Of a stretch of DNA of 64,000 nt, positions 23,355 to 32,972 are shown piece by piece; position 1 is the stretch's first letter; each line of letters begins with the position of its first letter. A program made the translations under genes and the position numbers. The notes below the pieces were generated by a model. The model worked only from the letters and a program-made list of their open reading frames with translations. It searched no databases and was not told where the DNA came from. The DNA comes from Euryodendron excelsum (Eukaryota; Streptophyta; Magnoliopsida; Ericales; Pentaphylacaceae). The stretch lies in assembly GCA_033060915.1 (NCBI GenBank), contig CM065394.1, positions 12,605,001 to 12,669,000 on the forward strand, read 5' to 3'.

Positions 23355-25065
23355 AAAGCATTAAACAAAAGGGAGAATCAATAAATCTAGGACTGAGGGT
23401 AAAAATATATCGCTCTCCATCATCATCAGAAGAGGAGTCAACTAGGGAGGGATCAACCGGCTTGCCACCTGCAAGAGGAGCACTCGAAGAAGCATCAACC
23501 GTTGATGATCCAAGTCGGCCCTGCTCATAGTCTGCACATTTGGAAAAAAGCATATCCCTCTCCCAGGTAAGGGACTCCACAGTCTCTCACAAAGACTGAA
23601 TATCAATAATACCAACCTCCAGGAGAGTGGAAATATCTGGGGCACCTTGGACCGCTTATGTCCCCACGAAGTACTCAAGGGTAGGCTATCGTGTGTCGAT
23701 TTGGCCGCTAGTAGCTGCATCTCTAAGGAAATTACCTCAATGTCTCTTGCCCTTAACCGATCTTGCAATACTTATATCAATCTTTGATTTTGCCGCCTGT
23801 GACGACATCCCTAAACAATCATAACTATCAAGGAGTCTGTTTACCCCACGGGAGGCAAAGGAGTTTGAAAGAGTAGATGCCTAAGCGTGCTAGGACCTAA
23901 CAAGTATCGTCGGAGCCAATAATGGTAGTTCTCAGTCTCAAGGGGCATGTTAGAAAATGGACCGTCATCATCCACGTGAGGATGTAAAGATCTCCATGTA
24001 TCAATAACTCTCTCTACCAATACTCTTGGGATCAACACCTTAAAGATAATGGTAAACTCTGTCGTAGATGCCAAATAGGAAATATCCTGACTCCTACTAT
24101 GTTACCACAAAACTCGAATCCCAAAGAAGGGGGCAGTGCCCCGTAGGCTCGCTAAAGGCACAAAGGCCTTCTTGGGAGGTTGAGCTTTCAAGTAGTACCT
24201 ACTAATCAATCCTAAATACCACCTCATCATGCCTAATCTCATGCTCCGAAGATAGTCAGCCCATGCCGCAACAGTCTATGGAAACCTCCCATCATCCTCG
24301 ATAGGCCTCTGAGATCTCACCAAGGAGCACATCTGGTCAAGCTCATGGTAACACTTATGCTAGAATAGAGGAGTAAGAAACAAGTGTCTGATCGCCCAAA
24401 GTGGGAAAAGCGTAACACATCCCCGAAAGTAAGCATTAACCCTCTACTGAAATCTAGTAAAGCTCACAAAGGTCTCCCCCACAACCATGGGAGCATAGGA
24501 GTGCCCCTCACGAACCCTGGCGAGCAATGCACATAATCAGCAGTTAACTAAATCATCTCCTCGTGGAAAAATCAAGAAGTTTAGAAGAAGCAAAGCTAGA
24601 ATAACCATGCGAGAAACAGACCGGTCCTAAGAAGTATGCCAATCACCCGAATAAGCCCTCATACCCGTCATAAATTCAAAGCGGGAAAAAAGGAACTTCA
24701 CTGGAACATCAGGAAACTGGGGCAGAAAGGTAGACAAAAAAACTGCACGTTAGAGTCCAAGCTGGGATGAAACGACCATGATGTAACCGTCAGGGAAGAT
24801 AGGTCCCACAATGTCAGAAGAATCATCTTAGAAACCAAGGAGAGAACCGTACTCGTGAGGAGTAGGGATAAGCTCTCACTCCCCAAAGCGGAAAAGAGAC
24901 AAGCTAAGCTGCTAAAAGGGAATCACTACCTCCATGAATCATAGAATAAGCTGTACTGGCAAGAGTGAAGCCACCCGACCAAAGGACCAGCGAAAGATAT
25001 CCTGCTCGTTTAGGGGATAATTGTCATGACAAACTCTCAGCTGACTCAAAATCGCATCTATCATC
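23355..25065 (-). pseudogene. DUF7745-like protein gene, antisense in element B, decayed
   Basis: Exon start at 25065 follows ATCTTTAG and opens with a Met-rich junction (MIDAILSQLRV in one frame). The translated minus strand, in pieces broken by stops, gives QDIFRWSFGRVASLLPVQ, then LSLFRFGE and LIPTPHEYGSLLG, and later LLLNFLIFPRGDD with CALLARV and a Cys-Val-Thr-Leu-Phe-Pro-Leu-Trp stretch. Order and spacing resemble the DUF7745 family common in plant repeats (Phe-x-Phe-Gly plus Pro-Thr-x-Glu-Tyr, then a Leu-Phe-Pro block). C-terminal pieces at 23841-24074 and 23353-23768 are longer open frames. At least ten stops interrupt it. Function unknown. Family assignment is from memory of the motif pattern and needs a profile search. 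Confidence 0.55.
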
Positions 25066-26555
25066 CTAAAGATAAAGGTAAGAATGTTGACATATGGTAA
25101 GTATAGCTCAAAAAGGTAAAAGAGTTAAGAAGAAGGAAAAATAAAAAAAAGATTTCAAATTATAAGTCAAAATGAATTTCCTACACATTTTTTTTTTTAA
25201 AATTCAATTTTCGAGTCAAAATGAATTTGTTACATATTTTGGATCCATCAAAAAATCTAATTTTCAAGTCAAGATAAATTTCCTACATATTTTGATTTCA
25301 AAAGTCAAGCTTCAAGTCAAAATGAATTTTTTACACATTTTGTTTTAAAAAATATCAAGTTTTGAGTCAAAAAGAATTTCCTATACTTTTTGCTTTCAAA
25401 AGATTTTCAGTTTCAAGTCAAAATGAATCTCTTAAGAATTTCGCCTTCAAAAGTTTCAAAGTTCAAGTCAAAGCAAATTTTCTACACGTTTTGTCCAAAT
25501 TTCAAAATGGTTTCTAATCCAAAGTCAAAGATTCATTTAAAAATCAAGTTTCAAAAATTTTCAATTAGAGTCTATCTCAAGTTTCTTCCTCAAAAAGATT
25601 TCTATTCCAATCAAGTTTCAAGACTTTCTAAAAATCATTTTTCTTCAAAAACCTCCTAATCGAAAATCAATCCTAAAAAATTCTCAAGTTTCAATCCTCA
25701 AAAATTTTCCTTTACAAAATTCTTATCAAATTCCAAGGTTTCCAATTCCAAAATCCATTTTCAAAATTTTCCAAAGTTTTCATTGAAAATTCCATTCTTA
25801 AAATTTTCTTCTCCGCCAAAAAGGCCCCTCCTTCAAAGGTTTTTTTTTTTTTTTTATCTTTTCCTTTCAAAAAGATTTCTTCTAAAAAAAAAAAAAAATT
25901 CAAACTCTTTCCTTCATTTCAAAAATTTGGACAAAGTTTCGTTTAAAAGTGGCCCTTGCAACGCCCACGACAAAATACAAACAATGCACTTCACAATATC
26001 ACAATCACATAATACCAACACACACAAAAGAACTTGTGCATATTTTCAAGATTTTCAAAATTTCAAAGCTATGTTCTAATTTTTAAAAAATTCAAAAGTT
26101 TTCAAGATCATTGCAAAAGTTTTTCAAAACCGCTTCAATTTTTTTCTAAAATATTCTCACACTTTTCTAGGGATTAAAAGTTGGATGTTTCCATCATTAT
26201 TTAATTTTTCTTATTTTTAACTTATTTTTCTATATTTCAAAAAAATCACAAATTCACAAAGTTTTAAAAAAATCAAAAAATTGCATACGACTATTAAACA
26301 TATTTTTCTAAGGTACATAGCATGAAAATATTGCCGGAAAACTCAATATCCAAAGCTGTAAGAGTAAATTCCCAATTCCTGCAGAAACCCTCTTCACGTA
26401 AACATGTAAAATTACCAAAATTCAATCAAACAAGCATCAAAATGTAAAAATAACTCCACCAAAGTGTTCAAAACATGTCAAAGCATCAATTTTGACTATT
26501 TACATTATTCAAACAAAGTTCCATACATCAAAATCAACACAAAACAAAAATTCAC
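25066..26555 (-). other. First intron of element B antisense gene
   Basis: Donor GAG|GTGAAT (GT at 26555-26554, minus strand) and acceptor TTTAG before 25065. The intron includes about eight diverged tandem units of 50-58 bases at 25160-25500 (core AAGTCAAAATGAATTTCCTA), present as about five units in A and two to three in C. The stretch before the exon, CTATACTTACCATATGTC, is nearly identical to A although the following coding sequence is unrelated. Confidence 0.55.
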
Positions 26556-26850
26556 CTCTTGAAGTTCTCTAGCGAAATCTCCTTCTCCAGTGACTATTTC
26601 GGATGATCCCCAAAGTCACTTCTTCAATGCACATGACTCCACACTTGAAATCTCTCACAAGACTCTCTCAAAACTCCACACAAACCGCAAACTTAGAATC
26701 TGAAGATTTAAGTTTTTTCTAGAACCTGGCGCCACTAGCAGTGGCGTGAGGGTTATTTTCAAATAGGCGCCACAACTAGTGGTGCCAATGTCAAATGTTG
26801 GGCAGTTTACCGTTTTACCCACCAAAACCCAATTTCAAATGCCATCTTGG
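26556..26850 (-). other. Element B antisense-gene leader and internal 3' end
   Basis: Minus-strand leader ending CTAGAGAACTTCAAGAG at the donor, conserved with C. Farther upstream on that strand lie GGCGCC/AGTGGCG motifs (26727-26790), the same module found before LTR TATA boxes; no TATA is evident here. At 26850 it meets the LTR directly: the roughly 120 bases and polypurine tract present in A are absent. Confidence 0.5.
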
Positions 26851-27183
26851 TGTAAGCACCCCTTTTTTGCCCGCTCAGCAGCGTTCAGTCTGTCTAGATT
26901 TGTATTCAAATCAATATGGACATATTCTGATTCAACTCAATTTTTCAAGTCTAATCCCGTCTATCAATCACTTCGCATGCCCTTTGGGTCCCAATAGAGG
27001 CAAAATGATCAAAATGCCCTTGGGGGCATTGTCTGGTCCAATTCCAATGGACACGTCTTCTTGAAGGCGGTAAGTCCCCTTTTTCGATCCAATTTGAGAT
27101 CAATTCCAATTCCAAATCCACTCTGGCACGTTCCTCGGGAAAGTTGATTCCTCGAGGCAGTAAGTCCATCCTATCCGGCACGT
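26851..27183 (+). mobile_element. Element B 3' LTR, first 333 bases
   Basis: Starts TGTAAGCACCCC and runs to GGCACGT, where element C begins. Its continuation is found at 52961 after element C, colinear with 14300 onward of B's 5' LTR. Confidence 0.8.
27179..27183. repeat. Target-site duplication of element C (CACGT; right copy CATGT 52956-52960)
   Basis: The copies differ by one C-to-T change at a CpG, the usual decay of methylated plant DNA. They prove that 27184-52955 entered B's 3' LTR as one unit. Confidence 0.85.
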
Positions 27184-27793
27184 TGTAAGTACTCTATTTT
27201 TGTCCGCTCAACAGTCATCGGTCCATCTAAACTTGTATTCAAGTCAATATGAACATATTCTGAGTCAGCTCAATTTTCCAAGTGTAATCCAGTCAATCAA
27301 TTGCTTCACGAGCCCTTTGGGCCCAAAATAGAGGCAAAATGGCCAAAATGCCCTTGGGGGCCTTATTCGGTCCAATTCTAATGGGCACGTCTTTTCGAAG
27401 ACGATAAGTCTCCTTCCAATTCCAATTCCAATTATGATTAAATTCGACACGTCCCTCGAGAAAGTTGATTCCTTGTGGCAGTAAATCCATCCTGTCCAAC
27501 ACATTTTTGAGTAAACTCCTCGGAATGGTAACTTCTTTCAAACCCATCGACCGGGACGAGACCCCAAGTCCCTGAGATGGTAAAATGGTCCACCTTTGGC
27601 GCTTGCTAGCTCGCCAATGAAGCAATATCGGTTTTGGCATGCCTTTCAAAAAAGTTGATTCCTCAGGCGCTAAGTCCACCTAGCAGCTTCCAGAGATTAG
27701 GTAGTCCCTAGAATGATCGCGACCCGTTAGAGTAACAAAAATACTTGTAAACATAGCAACCGCTAGAGTGGCGGAAACACTCGCAAACAGGTC

Positions 27794-27825
27794 GATATAG
27801 GGAATTGCCAGCAAACCCCTATATC
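27794..27825 (+). repeat. U3 inverted repeat GATATAGGG/CCCTATATC
   Basis: Perfect 9-base arms around a 14-base centre (AATTGCCAGCAAAC). The same structure is at 48775-48806 and 53250-53281, and degenerate in A and B 5' LTR. Confidence 0.8.
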
Positions 27826-28695
27826 ATGGGACCACCATCATAGTGATGAAAACACTCAAAACCCAGGTCAACACCAGTGCCTGCTAGCCCACTTCGATGA
27901 AAAATGATCAAACTGCCCCTTGGGCCATTTTTTGTACATTTTTCGAGATAGTACCTAAGTCCTCAGAATGGTAAGTCCACCCTTCCAAGGTTGTCTTAAA
28001 GATAATTTGGCGTGATTAGGTGTCTTCTAGTCAGTTTTGGGCCAATTTCAAGACATTCTGGTCAAGATGACTATTTTGCCCTTAGGCATCCGAGTGCCCC
28101 GGGAACCACACTAACTCTTAGTATCAAATCGGTAACCACCCGAAAATGTTTTTTATAGTATTCCCGACCTTTCATTACCTTTTCGGATCATTCCGAGTTA
28201 GTTTTGGCAAACTCAGTGGGTAATAACCGTTTTGCCCCTGGTGGGCCGGTCGCCTTTTCTAACTACACCGGCTCTGAGTATCAAACCGGTAACCTCTTGG
28301 GGCATTCTAAGTAATTTTCCCAAACATCGAGTCTTCTTTCGGGATATTCCGAGTCCATCTCGGCAGTTTTTCGTCCAATTAACCGTTTTGCCCTTAATGG
28401 CCTAGTCAACCCATCCAACAAATTCTATCATCATTTTTCAAGTCTACTCCCCCCAAGACACTGTTCTAAGGGTCCCCATCCCTTTCTGGCACTCTGGGCC
28501 ATTCCCAGTCTTTCAAATCCTTCTCGAACCTTCTAGAGTCACTCATAGTGAAACTAGGCTAAAAATTACGTGGTAGTCAATAGTACAGGCGCCCAAATCT
28601 TCTGAAGATACGTTACTTGCCGACCTCAAAACTTTCCTAAGTAGCCAAATTTTGGCCTGGCGCCATTACAACAAGCGCCAGGTCATTCCTCTATT

Positions 28696-28703
28696 TATAA
28701 ATA
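28696..28703 (+). promoter_or_regulatory. Element C 5' LTR TATA box
   Basis: TATAAATA followed by CAGAGCC, about 1.5 kb into the LTR and directly after an interrupted GGCGCCA/TGGCGCC inverted pair (28666-28684). Transcription would start about 30 bases downstream. Confidence 0.75.
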
Positions 28704-29048
28704 CAGAGCCTCTTCCAGCGTGAAAAAGGTTGGCAAGTCAGTCTAAAAAACCTCCTATTCGATCTACAGTGCTCGTAGCCCCCCTAAACCCTAGTCTTCT
28801 TTAAGTTTTCCAAACCCCAGCCTCCATACACAAACCCTAGCTTATATACACTCACAAACACCCCTATACACTCACAGACACCCCTATACACTCATATACT
28901 AGCCTCCAAAACCTCCATTTAAGACTTGAAGTGTTGCAACTCTAAAGTTTCCGAAGGTCCAAGCAAGCTCTTGAAGATCAAGGCGAAGACTAAAGCAAAG
29001 CAAGAAGAAGAAAGCGAATAAAACCAAGTAAATAAAAGAATATGCAAG

Positions 29049-31660
29049 GTAGGTTCTCTCTTTATGTTTACAGACTTCCCCCCTCTCTCTTCTCTCTCCT
29101 AACCCACTTGGGTTTTCTTTTATTTTAATCTCCTATCTTCTCCCCCCCCCCCCTTCTTGCATGCTTAAAACAAGGGACTTTCCGGTCGATGTGTATGATT
29201 AGGCTATTGAAGGTCACTGTGTCGGGGGCTTTCTTTTAGTCTAACCAAAGACCACGTGGGTTCGGCCTCCTTGATTATGTGGTGAAGCCTTAACCTTTTA
29301 TGTTCACGATCCCAACTTGCATTGTGCATATCATGATCTTGCATTCCTCCAAAAAATTTTTTCCAACTTGTTTTCAAAATTGGCGTTAAATCTTCTTCTT
29401 CAAAACTTGTTTTTAAAATCACAATCCTAAGGTGATTTTGGCCTTTCCATGGCTAGGGTTGCTTTAGGAAAGTGTTACATTTAAAGTGACCATTATGGTG
29501 CATATTTTCAAATCATTATTGTTTTCAAACCACAATCCTAGAATGGTTCTAATCGTCTTATGGTTAGAATCATTTTAGGAAAGTGTGATATTTTTAAAAG
29601 CTTGCAAGAGTCCATATTCAAATCCTTTTCGAAATCTCTTTTTAAACTCTCTTTCCAAAACCTCTTTTTAAAAATCCTCTCCAAAATATATTTTTAAACT
29701 CTTTTTCCAAAAAACCTACTTTCCAAAAATCTCTTTTCTTAGAGTCCAAGTCAAGCCCTAAAGCCAACGATTAAGAAATCTTAATTTTCTTCCTTAAAAC
29801 ATTTTTACATCAAAATCATAAATTTTCATAAACCAATTTCCTACATCAAATCATAGACTTCCAAATCTAGGATTTCTAAAACTTTCCCTTCCAATTCCAT
29901 GTCAAATCCAATTTTCCCTTTAGGAAACTAAATCCAATCTCTCCATTTAAGAAACTAGATTCAATCCTCCGTTTTTTGAAATAAAATTAAAACACCTCTT
30001 TAAAAAACAAAATCCAATCCTTTGTTGTAGGAAATAGGAATCTCAAATCCTTCCAAATCTAAGTTGTCAAACCTTCCCTAAACTCAAACCTTTTCCTAAT
30101 TTCAAGTATTTCTAAAACTCAAATTTCCAAATCTTTCTGAACTCAAAACTTTCTTCAGTCAAAAGTTTCTAAAAACGAAACCACCCCTAAGTTAAAACTT
30201 TCTAAATCCAAAACTTTCTTAAATTCTTAACTTTCTTATTTCAAATATTTCCTATTTCAAAGCTTTCCTATTTCAAAACTTTCATATTTCATAATATTTT
30301 CAAATCGAAACTTTCCTAAAACGGAACTTTCCTATTTCGAACCTTTCCTAAATTTCAACCTCCCTAATCTTCCAAGTCCAATATCTGAGTCAAATATTTT
30401 CTAAAACCCTTCCAAGTCAAGTCAAATCTTTCTTAAACCTCAAGTCTTTCCTAAATCCTATCTTTCCTAAGTCTAGGTTTCCTAAACCTCAATCTTTCCA
30501 AAACAAGTCCAAATCTTTTTTCGAAGTCCTATCTTTCGAAATCAAAGTCCGATACTTTCAATTCCAAATTTCAATTTCCAATCTTCTATTCTAAGTTCAA
30601 ATCAAACTCCCTTTTCCAATTAAACTCTTTTTTAAATTAAAACCTTCTATTTTCTATCGAACTCTTGTCCAAACTATGACTGACCTGATTCCTCAAAAAT
30701 GATACATAGGCAAACATCATGGGTGCAGTCACAATCTTTTTCAAGCTTCTATTTCCATAACCTTTTTTCAACTTCCAATTCCATGATCTATTTCAAACTT
30801 CCAATTCAAAATTTCTATTTCCAATCTCCAACACTTTCTTCTAAAATCAAATCTATCTCTTCAAATCTTTTTTCTAAAATCAAATCAAGTTCTTTTCAAA
30901 TCTATTTGCAAACTCTCTTCTCTTGCATATCATGCATCATTCTTTTAAACATTCTTTTCTAAAGTAGATAGTTTTGACATTTGTTAATCGAAGACTCTAA
31001 TAGGTGAATCTAGGTGAATAGACATGTAGGTACCGTAAGGGCGAGGTAGGGTGATGGCTTAGTGCGTCTTCTCTACACGTAACCGACCTCTGAACCTAGG
31101 ATTACTGTTTTCGAAAGACCAAATGGAGTTATTTTTAAAAAATGGCTTAAATATTTTCAAAGGTTGCTAAACAACCTGTTTTCTTAAAAACCCTCTCTTG
31201 AGAAAGTATTTTCAAAAATCGTTTTCAAAAACCCTAAGTGTAGTCTTCGGATTGTGCTTAGTTTCTAGGTGACCTAACTGACCTTAATCAAGTTAAGTGG
31301 CAACTGCAAATGTTTTCCAATTCAAACCTAGTCACACTCATTCTTCTAGAAGGATGAGTTATAATGAGAGAATAAAGTATTTTTTCCACTTGTGTGTGTA
31401 TTCCTTTAGTGCAAAAAATCTGGGTGCGATAGCTAGCGACTTCACTGGGGACACTTAGAGGATTAGGCCATAGTCATTCCTCTTCATCCTTCACCCATGT
31501 AGAGTCTTCAGTTAACTTGTCTACTTCTATCCACTTTTAATTTTCAAAATAAAATTTTCAAAGTTGGTTTAAAAAAAACAAACATGCATTTAATTCCATT
31601 CATATTGTCATGTATTATGCTTGCCATCCACATGCTAACTCTTGCATCTTTGTTTTGTAG
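29049..31660 (+). other. Putative leader intron of element C (spans U5 and PBS)
   Basis: Donor CAAG|GTAGGTTC at 29049, acceptor TTTGTTTTGTAG ending at 31660, with a branch-point-like GCTAACT 25-30 bases upstream. Both ends are conserved in D (donor 59070, acceptor 62503). Removal would delete 2.6 kb including nearly all U5 and the PBS, joining the promoter-proximal leader to the pre-gag leader. Inferred from motif conservation only. Confidence 0.5.
31434..31451 (+). other. Element C primer-binding site, degenerate
   Basis: TAGCGACTTCACTGGGGA, two differences from the D version, two bases after the LTR end. Confidence 0.7.
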
Positions 31661-32972
31661 GTGCGCTTTTTGTTTACAATATTATTTTATTAACTGCTAT
31701 GCATGAATGTGACGAACAGGATAGATGGTAGTTGTTGGGCTCTTTCCTCCACTTTAAAAAATCACACACACACTGTATGTACACTTGCATTCTGCATACT
31801 TGCATTTTTACCCTGATCTGTCATTTCTAGTTAGAAGGGGGAACGGTATATTGGTTGTGGGCAAGATGCTGTGTCAATTTCTTTGCCTACGGCCTCTTGA
31901 TGGTTCCCCCGCTCAGATGACCAAACGAACATGGCACCACCTCGGGGAGTGGGCCTAGGTTTGAAGATCTGAGGACTGAGCCTTTTTAGGACGCATTAGT
32001 AAACCCTCAACCTCATACTCATATAGACACCTTGCATAGCTGAACATCTGATGGATTTAAGACACCGTTTTCAAAACTATGGAGGAAAGGGCGACTACTT
32101 TTACTTTTTTTCATACCTATTTATTCCTATTGTTATAATGACTGTGTTCTTACTATTATAATGCCTATCTAACTGCTCATGCATGCACGTTTACTTTACC
32201 ATTGCATTCTCTTTCCTCATGCTCTTTGCATTCATATTCATTCATTCCATATTCCATCCCAAGATAAGAGTTCCATAGTAACTCAAGTCACCGCATTCTC
32301 ATGCATATGATTAACCCAAAGAGAGTGACACCAAGGTCACTTTCCCTTGCATTAAACCTACCCAAACCCTAAGGGTTCCCGTGTAACCCTAAGGACTCAT
32401 AACATGCACATCAATTCATTCCATAAGAGGGGCCCCAATCCCTCTACCCTCACGGAGATAGGGTTGCCAAGAAGACAAGGGGTAATCGATCAACAGGGTC
32501 TCTCAGCGACCCCTTCGACATCAAATCCAATGAAGGCAAATCCGAAGACTCAATAGTAGTTTAGAATTTCTTATGTAAAATTAGAAAGGTAGAAGTCCAA
32601 AGGAGCATGTTCCTCCTCCCCCACTCTTAAAATGTATTTCTTTTGTTCAATGAGTTTCCTTATTTTTTGTGAATAGGTGATGAATTTAGATTCCTAATCC
32701 ATGGTAAGATGCTTGCATACGGGGGCAAACCCTCTACCTCCAAAAGTGAGTCAACACATCATGATTAGTTGCCCTCTCGAGTAGGGACACCCTAGGACAT
32801 GCATTGCATAGAGATCTCTAAAAACCCAAAACTGACTTGCAATTTGTATTTTTGTCTTTCTGTCTCTTTATTTTTCATTTACAGAGATCACCTGGCACTG
32901 AGTCAACATTGCTCCCAAGAAGGGGCAACATCCACCTAGGGACCCCATTATCACTCGACAAAGACCTCACAG
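31452..32972 (+). mobile_element. Element C 5' leader
   Basis: Contains the acceptor at 31660, the conserved 74-base block, a GCACCACCTCGGGGAG stretch shared with D, and a pre-gag stretch ending GACCCCATTATCACTCGAC. No convincing upstream gene; short frames are not conserved with A or D. Confidence 0.65.
31837..31910 (+). repeat. Conserved 74-base leader block with 8-base inverted ends (C copy)
   Basis: GGGGGAAC at 31837-31844 and GTTCCCCC at 31903-31910 can pair; the interior (GCCTACGGCCTCTTGATGG near its end) is nearly invariant in B, C and D. Candidate packaging or dimerisation structure in the element RNA. Confidence 0.5.

Larger units (their letters stand above)
27184..31431 (+). mobile_element. 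Element C 5' LTR (4.25 kb)
   Basis: Begins TGTAAGTACTC and ends GGTGCGATA just before a degenerate PBS. U3 (27184 to about 28690) has the dyad repeats (about 27725-27790), a perfect GATATAGGG/CCCTATATC inverted repeat (27794-27825), and two 155-type units. Then come the GGCGCC block, TATA box, leader exon with AAACCCTAG-type phrases, donor at 29049, a C-run (29142-29153), and a long G-poor U5 (about 29340-30650). Compared with C's 3' LTR, U5 lacks segments of roughly 330 and 170 bases. Confidence 0.85.

Noticed and set aside
26851..27250. Tandem duplication of an LTR start (TGTAAG at 26851 and 27184)
   Set aside because: The CACGT/CATGT target duplication and resumption of the first LTR at 52961 show nesting, not tandem duplication.
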